Of a DNA stretch of 64,000 nt, positions 40,966-48,555 are shown piece by piece (position 1 is the stretch's first letter; every line of letters starts with the position of its first letter). Both the position numbers and the translations under genes were made by a program. The notes under the pieces are model-generated. The model was not told where the DNA came from, made no database searches, and worked only from the letters and a program-made list of their open reading frames with translations. The stretch comes from CAWJMD01 sp963700925 (GTDB lineage: Bacteria > Actinomycetota > Actinomycetes > Actinomycetales > CAWJMD01): NCBI GenBank assembly GCA_963700925.1, contig OY969553.1:1178001-1242000 (forward strand). Reading direction: 5' to 3'.

Positions 40966-42021
40966 ATGGGAGGTGGAGGGCAGTCGGCACGCGACCTGCG
41001 CACCCTGCCCAAGGCCCACCTGCACCTGCACTTCACGGGGTCGATGCGGCCAGGCACGCTGATCGAGCTCGCGGACACCCATGGAGTCGCCCTACCCGCC
41101 GTCCTGCGGGAGGGCGAACACGTCCAGGTGACGTCCGACGAGCGGGGCTGGTTCAGGTTCCAGCGGCTCTACGACGCCGCGCGGGCCGTCGTTCGCGACG
41201 AGGCCGCGATGCGCCGGATCGTTCGGGAGGCGGCCGAGGACGACGCCGCCGAGGGATCTCGCTGGCTCGAGATGCAGGTCGACCCGACCTCGTACGCGCC
41301 GTTCGTCGGCGGCATCACTCCCGCCATCGAGATCGTTCTGGACGAGGCACGCGCCGCGACCGAGGCCACCGGGACGGGCGTGGCTGTCGTGGTGGCTGCG
41401 AACCGCATTCGGCATCCCCTGGACGCGCGGACGCTGGCCAGGCTGGCGGCACGGCACGCTGGCGAAGGGCCCGGAACAGTCGTCGGCTTCGGGCTCAGCA
41501 ACGACGAACGGCGTGGCTGGACGGCCGACTTCGCCGCAGCCTTCGACATCGCGCGCCGGGCCGGCCTCGCGAGCGTGCCCCACAGTGGCGAGCTGCTGGG
41601 CGCCGACCACGTGAGGATCACCCTCGACCACCTAGCGCCCGACCGCCTCGGCCACGGCGTTCGGTCCGTCGAGGACGCCGAGGTGCTGGCGCGCATCGTC
41701 GACGCGGGGATCGCACTGGAAGTCTGCCCAGGCAGCAACGTGTCGTTGGGAGTCTACCCGACGCCGTCGAAAGTTCCTCTGCAGCAACTGGTCTCGGCTG
41801 GTGCGCTGTTGGCCCTCGGGGCGGACGACCCGCTGCTGTTCGGTTCGCGGCTCCTCGACCAGTACGTCAGCGCGCGTGAGGACCACGGCTTCGACGACCC
41901 TGGCGTCGCCCGACTGGCCGCCGACTCGGTGCGGGTGTCGCGTGCCCCGCCCGACATCAAGCAACGACTGCTCTCCGACATCGATGCCTGGCTCAGCGAC
42001 GACACCTGGAGGACCTCGTGA
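40966..42021 (+). CDS. add: Adenosine deaminase family protein
   Basis: 351 residues. Metal ligands in AHLHLHFTGSMRP, HSGELLGADHV, the catalytic Glu in the same GEL, then LGHGVRS and the Asp pair in LALGADDPLLFG are in family order. Deaminates adenosine, or possibly another purine; the DDP motif shows variation from the usual NTDDP (here GADDP), so adenine or a modified base is possible. ATG at 40966 chosen because the reading frame upstream overlaps the divergent aminotransferase. Confidence 0.85.
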   Translation: MGGGGQSARDLRTLPKAHLHLHFTGSMRPGTLIELADTHGVALPAVLREGEHVQVTSDERGWFRFQRLYDAARAVVRDEAAMRRIVREAAEDDAAEGSRWLEMQVDPTSYAPFVGGITPAIEIVLDEARAATEATGTGVAVVVAANRIRHPLDARTLARLAARHAGEGPGTVVGFGLSNDERRGWTADFAAAFDIARRAGLASVPHSGELLGADHVRITLDHLAPDRLGHGVRSVEDAEVLARIVDAGIALEVCPGSNVSLGVYPTPSKVPLQQLVSAGALLALGADDPLLFGSRLLDQYVSAREDHGFDDPGVARLAADSVRVSRAPPDIKQRLLSDIDAWLSDDTWRTS

Positions 42022-42548
42022 CCATCACGCCCGACACCAAGGACTGGACCTGGGTCCTCGAAAAGCCATGCCCTGAGTGCGGTTTCGATGCCCGTGCCGT
42101 TGACGTGGCAGACCTACCCGGCCGGATCACAGCGAACGCCGTGGCCTGGGAAACTGCTCTGGCGGCTGCCGACGCCGCGGTTCGCGCGGAGCCGACACGC
42201 TGGTCGAAGCTGGAGTACGGCTGTCATGTCCGCGACGTGCACGTGGTCTTCACCGAGCGCGTCCGAGCCATGCTGGCGGAGGACGACCCACAGTTCGCCA
42301 ACTGGGACCAGGACGAGGCCGCCGCGGAGGGCGACTACGGGCGGCAGGATCCCGCGACCGTCTCGGATCAGCTGCGTTCAGCTGCGGCCGTCGCCGCGGA
42401 ACAGTTCGCCGGCGTGTCAGGGGAACAGTGGCAGCGCCCGGGACGCCGTTCGAACGGCTCCGTGTTCACCGTCGACAGCATCGCCCGGTACTACCTGCAC
42501 GACATCGAGCACCACCGCTGGGACGTCACCGGGCTTCGGGCCGGCTGA
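42018..42548 (+). CDS. DinB-like four-helix protein
   Basis: 176 residues. Metal-site style His residues in CHVRDVHVVFTERV and YYLHDIEHHRWDV and the four-helix layout fit the DinB/YfiT family of metal-dependent, thiol-transferase-like proteins. An N-terminal CPECGFDA Cys pair is seen in actinobacterial members. GTGA overlap with the deaminase gene. Substrate unknown. Confidence 0.75.
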   Translation: MTITPDTKDWTWVLEKPCPECGFDARAVDVADLPGRITANAVAWETALAAADAAVRAEPTRWSKLEYGCHVRDVHVVFTERVRAMLAEDDPQFANWDQDEAAAEGDYGRQDPATVSDQLRSAAAVAAEQFAGVSGEQWQRPGRRSNGSVFTVDSIARYYLHDIEHHRWDVTGLRAG

Positions 42549-42550
42549 CT

Positions 42551-43280
42551 GTGCCGACGCGTTCAGCCGGGGGCGAGGTGCTGGTGTGCTGCTCGCACGG
42601 CACTGCCGACTCCGATGGTCGGCGGGTCGTCACCGCACTCGTCGATGCCGTGCGCGCTGCTCGTCCTTCAGTGGACGTGCGCGAAGCCTTTGTGGACGTG
42701 CAGGAGCCCGCCGTCGCCGACGTGGTCGCTGCTGCCGTTGATGAAGGTGCCGCTCGTTGTGGTGGTGGTGCCGCTTCTGCTTTCGGGTGGTTACCACGTG
42801 CACGTCGACATCGCGAAAGCCGTTGATGCGCACCCGGTTGCGTTCGCGACACCTGCGCTAGGCCCCGACCCTCGTCTGGTGGAGCTGCTCGTCGACCGGC
42901 TGACCGAGGCCGGTGGACGGCCCGATGACGCTGTGGTGGTGGCTGCGGCCGGGTCGAGCGACACGCGTGCGTCCGACGACGTCCGCGCCGTTGCCGATGC
43001 CCTCGCCAGGCGCTGGCCAGGGCCGGTGACTGTGGGCTTCGGCAGCAGCGCGGAGCCGACAGTGGGTGAGGCTGTCGCGGCGGCTCGCAGGTCGGGCGCT
43101 CGCGTGCTGGTGGCCTCGTACCTGTTGGCGCCAGGCCACTTCTGGTCTGTGTTGGGTAGGTCGGGTGCCGACATCGTCACCGCCCCACTGTGTTTCGTGG
43201 GTGCCGGCGGGGTGGCGCAGATCGACTCCCGGCTGGTGGGTGTCGTTCTCGACCGGTTCGACGCGGCGATCAGCGCCTGA
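42551..43280 (+). pseudogene. Sirohydrochlorin ferrochelatase/CbiX, frameshifted
   Basis: The chelatase is split over two frames. The first (from GTG 42551) reads GEVLVCCSHGTADSDGRRVV with the first metal-binding His and continues to about VAAAVDEG. The second, one base over, resumes with PLVVVVVPLLLSGGYHVHVDI, holding the second His, and runs to 43280. Joined they give a full CbiX-like protein of about 240 residues. The switch lies near 42740-42765, just before a GTGGTGGTGGTG run, and one base too many explains it. Siroheme is needed by NirB and sulfite reductase in this window, so a sequencing error must be excluded; otherwise the SirC domain at 56-57 kb must supply chelation. Confidence 0.75.
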
Positions 43281-43323
43281 CATCCGCGATGACGTAGCAG
43301 GTCTCGTCTGCCTGACATCCCAT

Positions 43324-43385
43324 CGAGACCGCGCAAGGTGTCGCTTCCACGCGAGCGATGGTGCGACCCGCGAGATCTCGCGAGG
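43324..43385. repeat. Palindromic intergenic repeat, copy 1
   Basis: About 62 bases sharing GCGATGGTGCGA and CAAGGTGTC blocks with a second copy 254 bases on. The ends (CGAGACCGCG and CGCGAGATCTCGCG) form an imperfect inverted repeat. Confidence 0.55.
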
Positions 43386-43577
43386 GACTCGAGCCAGGCC
43401 AGTCAGATTGTGCGCTACGGGGTTGAGGTCCCTCGCGACCACCGATGAGCGGGCACAAGTGGGGGACTGCAGCCGCGTTTCGGAGCGCCGAGGCCGACAT
43501 CGGAGCCGTTGTCCCCCTGGTGTGCCCAACCCCGGCACACCGAAGCCCCAGCCGCCTGACCCGCCCCGCTCGCCTAC

Positions 43578-43640
43578 CGAGACCTCACAAGGTGTCCCAT
43601 CCACCCTGGGCGATGGTGCGATTCATGAGGTCTCGCGGGA
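43578..43640. repeat. Palindromic intergenic repeat, copy 2
   Basis: CGAGACCTCA (43578-43587) and TGAGGTCTCG (43626-43635) are perfect 10-bp inverted arms around a core that matches copy 1, with inner CCATC/GATGG arms. A REP- or MITE-like unit. The 435-bp stretch 43281-43715 holds these two copies and no recognisable gene. Confidence 0.6.
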
Positions 43641-43715
43641 TGCCCACGCCGCCACCCGAGGGTGCCTAGCGTGCTCCACTGGGCCGAGACCAGTCGCCCA
43701 CCCCAAGGATCGCTG

Positions 43716-44150
43716 ATGACCACGCCAGATCGAGACCACGACTACGTGGCCGCCGTCCACGCGTACTTCGACGCGCTGCGAAGTGGCGACCCGGACAGGA
43801 TCGTCGCCCTGTTCTCCACCGACGGTGGGGTGATCTCCCCGTTCCTGGGCCGCATGCCCGCATCGGCCTTCTTCGCCAAGCTCACCGACACCTCGCTGAG
43901 CAGCGAGATCGACGTCTTCGACGTGTTGGTCTCGGCGCAAGGTGCACCTCGGGCGGTCGGCTACTTCAACTACCGCTGGACTCTCCGCGACGGGACGGTC
44001 CTGCGCTTCGACTGCTGCGATGTGTTCGACTTCGGCCCGGACAACGAGGCTGCGAAAGGACCTGAGACACCTCGCATCCAACTCATGACGATCGTCTACG
44101 ACACCGCCCCCGTGCGGGACCTTGTCGGTGACAAGTACGCCCCCACCTAA
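43716..44150 (+). CDS. SnoaL/NTF2-like protein
   Basis: 144 residues from ATG 43716 with AAGGA upstream. YVAAVHAYFDALRSGDPDRIVALFSTDGGVISPFLG is the standard first part of the NTF2-like fold (polyketide cyclase SnoaL, ketosteroid isomerase). Enzymatic role not known. Its end overlaps the convergent ridA-like gene by four bases. Confidence 0.75.
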   Translation: MTTPDRDHDYVAAVHAYFDALRSGDPDRIVALFSTDGGVISPFLGRMPASAFFAKLTDTSLSSEIDVFDVLVSAQGAPRAVGYFNYRWTLRDGTVLRFDCCDVFDFGPDNEAAKGPETPRIQLMTIVYDTAPVRDLVGDKYAPT

Positions 44151-44545
44151 GCCGGGAGAACCACTGCATCCACTTCGATCTCGACCAGCCATTGCGGGTC
44201 TATGAACCTGGAGACCTCGACGAACGTGCATGCCGGACGGATGGCGCTGAAGCGCTCACCGTGGGCGCGCGCAGCCTCCTGCCAGGTCTCGACGTCCGTC
44301 AGCATGATGCGAGTCCGCACGACGTCCGACAGCGAGACACCCGCATCAGCGAGCGCGCGTTCGGCGATGTCCAGACACCGCACCGTCTGGGCGTAGACGT
44401 CGCCGACGCCCACCGTCGAGCCGTCCTCGCCAATCGGCGCCGTTCCAGCGACAAATGCCTGGTCCCCCACCCGCACCGCGCGCGAGAAACCGATCCGTGG
44501 CTCGAGCGGCGACCCCGAGCTGACCAGCTGCCTCTGTGCTCCCAT
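44147..44545 (-). CDS. RidA/YjgF family protein
   Basis: 132 residues. Family features: FSRAVRVGDQAFVAGTAPIG, VYAQTVRCLDIAERALADAG, DVVRTRIMLTDVETW, RPACTFVEVSRFIDPQWLVEIEVDAVV; the substrate-carboxylate Arg (RPACT) is present. Such proteins hydrolyse reactive enamine/imine intermediates. ATG at 44545 chosen; a GTG directly after the murB stop (44563) would add six residues. Confidence 0.85.
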   Translation of the reverse strand: MGAQRQLVSSGSPLEPRIGFSRAVRVGDQAFVAGTAPIGEDGSTVGVGDVYAQTVRCLDIAERALADAGVSLSDVVRTRIMLTDVETWQEAARAHGERFSAIRPACTFVEVSRFIDPQWLVEIEVDAVVLPA

Positions 44546-44563
44546 GGCCCGATGCTGCCCCAC

Positions 44564-45607
44564 TCAGAGCGAGCAGCCCACCAGCACCGGTTCGTTGACC
44601 AGCGTGATCCCGAAGCGCTCGCGCACGCCGTCGCGAACGGTCCGCGCCAGAGCGAGCAGGTCGTCCGACGACGCGTTGCCCCGATTGGTCAGTGCCAGAG
44701 TGTGTTTCGTCGACAGCGAAGCCGGTCCAGGCAGTCCGAAACCCTTGGAGAAACCGGAGTGCTCGATCAACCACGCAGCGCTCGTCTTGACCCCCTCGGC
44801 AGCAGGGAACGTCGGCGCCCCGTCCGGAACGTCCGCAGCCGAAGGCAGCACCGGGTTGGTGAAGAACGACCCGGCACTCCAGGTGTCGTGGTCGCCGACG
44901 TCCAGCACCATGCCCTTGCCTCGCCGAAGGCCCAGCACCGCCTCGCGCACGTCGACCGAGGGAGCCACTCCGCCGACCTCGACCCCCAGCGTGCGGGCCA
45001 GCTCGGCGTATCTCACCGGCGCCGACTCCGCTCCGACCTCGAGTCTCAGTGTCACGTCCAGCACGACGAACCCGGCGGGGTCGGCCTTGAAGCGCGAGTG
45101 GCGATAGCCGAAGCCGCACTCGTCCCGGTCGAAGAGCCGCTCCTCGCGCGCCCGACGGTCCCACACCCGTACCGACACCAGGGTCTGGGCGATGTCCTGG
45201 CCGTAGGCGCCGACGTTCTGCACGGGCGTCGCGCCGACCGAGCCGGGGATCCCCGACAGGGCCTCTATCCCCCGCAGCGACCGGTCCAGAGCCTGGGCCA
45301 CCACCGCGTCCCACGGCTCCCCCGCAGCCGCAGTCAACAAGACCGCCTCCGGCGAGCCCGACGACCCCCGATCGTCCGGCTCCCAGCGCATTCCACGGGT
45401 TCGGACGAGGACCACGTCGGCGTCGACGCCGCCGTCGTCCACGAGAAGGTTGGAGCCTCCGGCGACGAGCAAGACCGCATCGCCCGAAGCGTCCGCCGAT
45501 GCGACGGCGTCCATCAGCGCCTCGTCGTCCGAGACCTCGACGATCCGCCGCCCAGGGCCGCCCACGCGCAGGGTCGTGAGCTCGGCGAGGGGCACCGGCC
45601 CGCTCAC
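44564..45607 (-). CDS. murB: UDP-N-acetylenolpyruvoylglucosamine reductase
   Basis: 347 residues. FAD-binding parts TTLRVGGPGRRIVEV, LLVAGGSNLLVDDGG and IPGSVGATPVQNVGAYGQD, then the catalytic YRHSRFK and WSAGSFFTNPVL, and SAAWLIEHSGFSKG near the end. Peptidoglycan precursor synthesis. Start overlaps the upstream MFS stop (GTGA). rpmG-hadA-hadB upstream is a common actinobacterial neighbourhood. Confidence 0.95.
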   Translation of the reverse strand: MSGPVPLAELTTLRVGGPGRRIVEVSDDEALMDAVASADASGDAVLLVAGGSNLLVDDGGVDADVVLVRTRGMRWEPDDRGSSGSPEAVLLTAAAGEPWDAVVAQALDRSLRGIEALSGIPGSVGATPVQNVGAYGQDIAQTLVSVRVWDRRAREERLFDRDECGFGYRHSRFKADPAGFVVLDVTLRLEVGAESAPVRYAELARTLGVEVGGVAPSVDVREAVLGLRRGKGMVLDVGDHDTWSAGSFFTNPVLPSAADVPDGAPTFPAAEGVKTSAAWLIEHSGFSKGFGLPGPASLSTKHTLALTNRGNASSDDLLALARTVRDGVRERFGITLVNEPVLVGCSL

Positions 45608-46830
45608 GGCGCTGCCTTGCCGTGCTCCGGCGGCCGCGCAGCCGGCACCGCGAGCATCGCCGGCAGGGCCAGCGCTCCCACCACCAGCAGCGCGTGCAGG
45701 ATGCCGACGTGGTCTCCGAGGAAGCCGAGCAGCGGAGGTCCGGCCAGGAAGGCGGTGTAGCCGATGGACGCGACCACGCTCAAGCGCGCTGCGGCGTGCT
45801 CAGCCTCGTCGGCGGCGGCGCTCATGCCGACCGGGAAGCCGAGGGACGCACCCACGCCCCACATCACCGCCCCGACGAAGGCCAGCCACACGCCGGCCGG
45901 CGTCCCGAACACCACGAGCACCGAACCGAGCGCGGCGAGCACGAAGGCGCTGAGAAGGACTGGGACACGCCCGTACCGGTCGAGCCAGACCGGGCCGAGC
46001 ACGCGCCCGAGCGTCATGGCCGACACAAAGACGACGAAGCCCAAGACACCCACCCACGCCTTGGTGTCGTAGCCGTCGACCAGGGCCACCGGGAGCCAGT
46101 CGTTCGCTGTGCCCTCGGTGAATGCGGCTGCCAGGACGATGAGGCCGACCAGGAGGGTGCGCGGTTCCGTCCAAGCCCTCAAGGGGTGTCGCTTGCCGAC
46201 CGGAGGGCCGACGTCGCCATCCGCGGCCGAGCCACTCGACTCCACGACGGCCGGGAGGAACGCCCGGACGGAGACCAGCGTGCCCATCAGCACGAGGACG
46301 GACAGCACGGACAGGTGCGCCCAGACAGGCACCGTGGCGTACTCCGCGGCAGCCCCGACCCCGGCCGCGAGGACGGTTCCCAGGCTGAAGGCAGCGTGGA
46401 ACCGCGGCATGATCGTGTAGCCGAGATGTCGCTCGACGGTGGCGCCCTCAAGGTTCATCGCCACGTCCCACGTCCCCGAGCCCAGGCCCAAGGCGAACAG
46501 GCCCAGACCCATCGGCACCACTCCGGCGCCACTGGCGCCGATCCCGGCCACCACGAGCCCGACCGCCACCACGCCCGCACCGAGCGCGACAGCGCGAGCG
46601 GCACCGATGTGGCTGCTCAACCAGCCGGCCGACGGCAGGGCCAGGACGGCGCCGGCCGACAGCCACAGCAGCACCAGCCCGAGCTGGCCGGGCGTCAGGT
46701 CCAGCGCGTCGCGGGCGGCGGGGATGCGGGACGCCCAGGTCGCGAACGCCACGCCGTTGAGCGCGAACACGGCCGCCACGCCGTTGCGTGCGGCCACGAC
46801 CGTGTCGGGCGCGAGCGTAGGGATGCTCAA
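45604..46830 (-). CDS. MFS transporter
   Basis: 408 residues, twelve membrane segments; the first loop has the FATWASRIPAARDALDL motif of an MFS group related to FucP/YbjJ. Substrate unknown. Start taken as TTG 46830 (SIPTLAPDTVVAARNG) with GGAGA five bases before; earlier starts would overlap the dehydratase gene. Confidence 0.85.
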   Translation of the reverse strand: MSIPTLAPDTVVAARNGVAAVFALNGVAFATWASRIPAARDALDLTPGQLGLVLLWLSAGAVLALPSAGWLSSHIGAARAVALGAGVVAVGLVVAGIGASGAGVVPMGLGLFALGLGSGTWDVAMNLEGATVERHLGYTIMPRFHAAFSLGTVLAAGVGAAAEYATVPVWAHLSVLSVLVLMGTLVSVRAFLPAVVESSGSAADGDVGPPVGKRHPLRAWTEPRTLLVGLIVLAAAFTEGTANDWLPVALVDGYDTKAWVGVLGFVVFVSAMTLGRVLGPVWLDRYGRVPVLLSAFVLAALGSVLVVFGTPAGVWLAFVGAVMWGVGASLGFPVGMSAAADEAEHAAARLSVVASIGYTAFLAGPPLLGFLGDHVGILHALLVVGALALPAMLAVPAARPPEHGKAAP

Positions 46831-46858
46831 GGGTCTCCGGCCACGAGGTTGAAGAGCG

Positions 46859-47311
46859 TCAGGCCAGACGGACCAGCGCCCGAGCCTTTCCGAGGACGCC
46901 GACACCTGCGCAGGTCACGGTCAGGTCGATGCGGACGGTGCCCGCCTCGGCGTCCAGCTGGGCCACGGTGCCGACCGTCTCGACCACTGCCTCGCCGGGA
47001 TCGGGAACCACGACCGGCTTGGTGAACCGGACGCCGTAGTCGACCACGGCTCCCGGGTCGCCCGCCCATGCCGTCACGGGGGCGACGGCCACGGCCATCG
47101 TCAGCATGCCGTGGGCGATCACGTCGGGCAGCCCGACCTCCGTGGCGAAGCGGGCGTTCCAGTGGATCGGGTTCTGGTCGCCGCTGGCTCCGGCGTAGCG
47201 CACGAGGTCGGCGCGAGTCAGGGACGTGCTGGTACGCAGCACCTCCTGGCCCACACTCAGGTCGGCGAGCGCCGGGCGGGCCGTCACTGGCCCGGTCATC
47301 TGGCCGGTCAC
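46859..47311 (-). CDS. hadB: MaoC-like dehydratase, HadB type
   Basis: 150 residues, hot-dog fold. The hydratase motif with Asp/His pair is seen in YAGASGDQNPIHWNARFATEVGLPDVIAHGMLTMA. Forms a heterodimer with the HadA-like protein encoded just upstream (GTGA overlap). In mycobacteria HadAB serves FAS-II mycolate synthesis; the substrate here, in an organism that may lack mycolates, is unknown. Confidence 0.85.
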   Translation of the reverse strand: MTGQMTGPVTARPALADLSVGQEVLRTSTSLTRADLVRYAGASGDQNPIHWNARFATEVGLPDVIAHGMLTMAVAVAPVTAWAGDPGAVVDYGVRFTKPVVVPDPGEAVVETVGTVAQLDAEAGTVRIDLTVTCAGVGVLGKARALVRLA

Positions 47312-47763
47312 GCGTCCCCCCGCACGACGATCGTCGAGGTGGCAGTGCAGACCGCCTCCCCGCCCTCGGTGGTCAGCTCGCTGCGGGTGGTGACCATCGA
47401 GTGCCCTCCTGCTGATCGGACGGAGTCCACGTGCAGCGCGGCCAAGAGCCGGTCGCCGGCGACGATCGGACGGTGGTGGACGAAGCGCTGCTCGCCGTGC
47501 ACCACACGGCTGTAGTCGATGCCCGCCTCGGGATCGAGGACCAGCCTCGCGTCGCTGCGCTGCGCGGCGATCACGGCGAAGGTCGGGGGCGCGATCACGT
47601 CGGGGTGGCCTAGCGCGCGGGCGGCCTCCGGGTCCGTGTGCGCGGGGTGCACGGGCAGCCCGCCGGACGTGGCCTCCGCGAACTCGCGGATCTTCTCCCG
47701 TCCGACCTCGTAGACGGCGTCCGGCGGGTACACCCGGCCGACGAAGCTCTCGTTCACAGTCAT
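47308..47763 (-). CDS. hadA: FAS1/MaoC-like dehydratase, HadA type
   Basis: 151 residues, hot-dog fold without the catalytic pair, as is usual for HadA (VGRVYPPDAVYEVGREKIREFAEAT, HPDVIAPPTFAVI, VVHGEQRFVHHRPIVAGDRL). Stabilising, substrate-binding subunit of HadAB. Follows rpmG. Confidence 0.85.
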   Translation of the reverse strand: MTVNESFVGRVYPPDAVYEVGREKIREFAEATSGGLPVHPAHTDPEAARALGHPDVIAPPTFAVIAAQRSDARLVLDPEAGIDYSRVVHGEQRFVHHRPIVAGDRLLAALHVDSVRSAGGHSMVTTRSELTTEGGEAVCTATSTIVVRGDA

Positions 47764-47829
47764 GGTCGCAACGCTATCGCTCGGCTCCGACGTGCTTCGG
47801 GCTGGACGTGTGCAACGCGTTCGGACGTG

Positions 47830-47866
47830 CGACAGCGGGGCCGCCCCGAGGACGGCCCCGCTGTCG
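47830..47866 (-). terminator. Strong hairpin after rpmG
   Basis: A perfect 14-bp stem (47830-47843 with 47853-47866) and nine-base loop lie 24 bases after the rpmG stop, between rpmG and hadA. No U tract. Confidence 0.65.
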
Positions 47867-47889
47867 AAGGTGTGGTGCGCGCTCCCCGC

Positions 47890-48060
47890 TCAGCGGGTCT
47901 CGCGGTGCACGGTGTGACGGCCGTCGCGGGGGCAGTACTTCTTCATCTCCAGGCGGTCCGGGTCGTTGCGCCGGTTCTTCTTGGTGATGTAGTTCCGCTC
48001 CTTGCACTCCACGCAGGCCAGCGTGATCTTGGGGCGGACGTCAGCGGACTTGCTGGCCAC
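47890..48060 (-). CDS. rpmG: 50S ribosomal protein L33
   Basis: 56 residues: ASKSADVRPKITLACVECK, then NYITKKNRRNDPDRLEMKK. GTG at 48060 with GAGAAGG upstream. The first Cys pair (CVEC) is present but the second is incomplete: CPRDGRH, where zinc-binding L33 has CPxC. So the protein keeps three of four ligands. Two tRNA genes lie just upstream on the same strand. Confidence 0.95.
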   Translation of the reverse strand: MASKSADVRPKITLACVECKERNYITKKNRRNDPDRLEMKKYCPRDGRHTVHRETR

Positions 48061-48177
48061 GGGACAGCCTTCTCTCGCACGGGTGTGGGCACGAACTTGA
48101 ACACGAATCGGGCGGCGCGCACGAGCACGCCGACACAGCAGGGTACGGCGGACGGGTGGCGCGCGTCGAATCGCCGG

Positions 48178-48250
48178 TAGCGGGAGCGGGACTCGAACCC
48201 GCGACACAACGATTATGAGCCGTTTGCTCTGCCAACTGAGCTATCCCGCC
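48178..48250 (-). tRNA. tRNA-Met (CAT anticodon, elongator)
   Basis: Cloverleaf of 73 bases on the minus strand: GGCGGGA acceptor, D arm GCTCAGTTGGCAGAGC, anticodon loop CTCATAA with CAT, T arm GCGGGTTCGAGTCCCGC. The G1-U72 pair is not the initiator type. Confidence 0.95.
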
Positions 48251-48255
48251 TGGGC

Positions 48256-48286
48256 TGCGGTGGCGGTCCACTGGACCGCCACCGCA
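48256..48286. other. Perfect hairpin between two tRNA genes
   Basis: A 14-bp perfect stem with a three-base ACT loop fills the spacer between tRNA-Thr and tRNA-Met. On the minus strand it follows tRNA-Thr, so it may act in termination or in processing of a joint transcript. Confidence 0.6.
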
Positions 48287-48293
48287 ACTTGAG

Positions 48294-48366
48294 AGCCCCC
48301 TTACGGAATCGAACCGTAGACCTTCTCCTTACCATGGAGACGCTCTACCGACTGAGCTAAGGGGGC
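48294..48366 (-). tRNA. tRNA-Thr (GGT anticodon)
   Basis: Cloverleaf of 73 bases on the minus strand: GCCCCCT acceptor with AGGGGGC, anticodon loop ATGGTAA with GGT, T arm TACGGTTCGATTCCGTA. Confidence 0.96.
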
Positions 48367-48555
48367 ATCGCGTCGGTCAGCGTACACGCGGCGGGAGGGG
48401 CTGAGAAATCCGTTCACCGCAGGGATCCTCACCCGCGAAGGGGACGTCTACGCTGTCACGGGCGGCCATCCACCGGACCGCACGGGGGTGCATCGACCGG
48501 CCGGATCACTCCTGAGACCCGCCTCGGCCATCGACCGGTACCTCGGAGGACCCCC

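Noticed and set aside
48178..48250. CAT-anticodon tRNA as initiator or tRNA-Ile2
   Set aside because: The first base pair and acceptor sequence do not show the initiator mismatch, and the arms fit elongator tRNA-Met.
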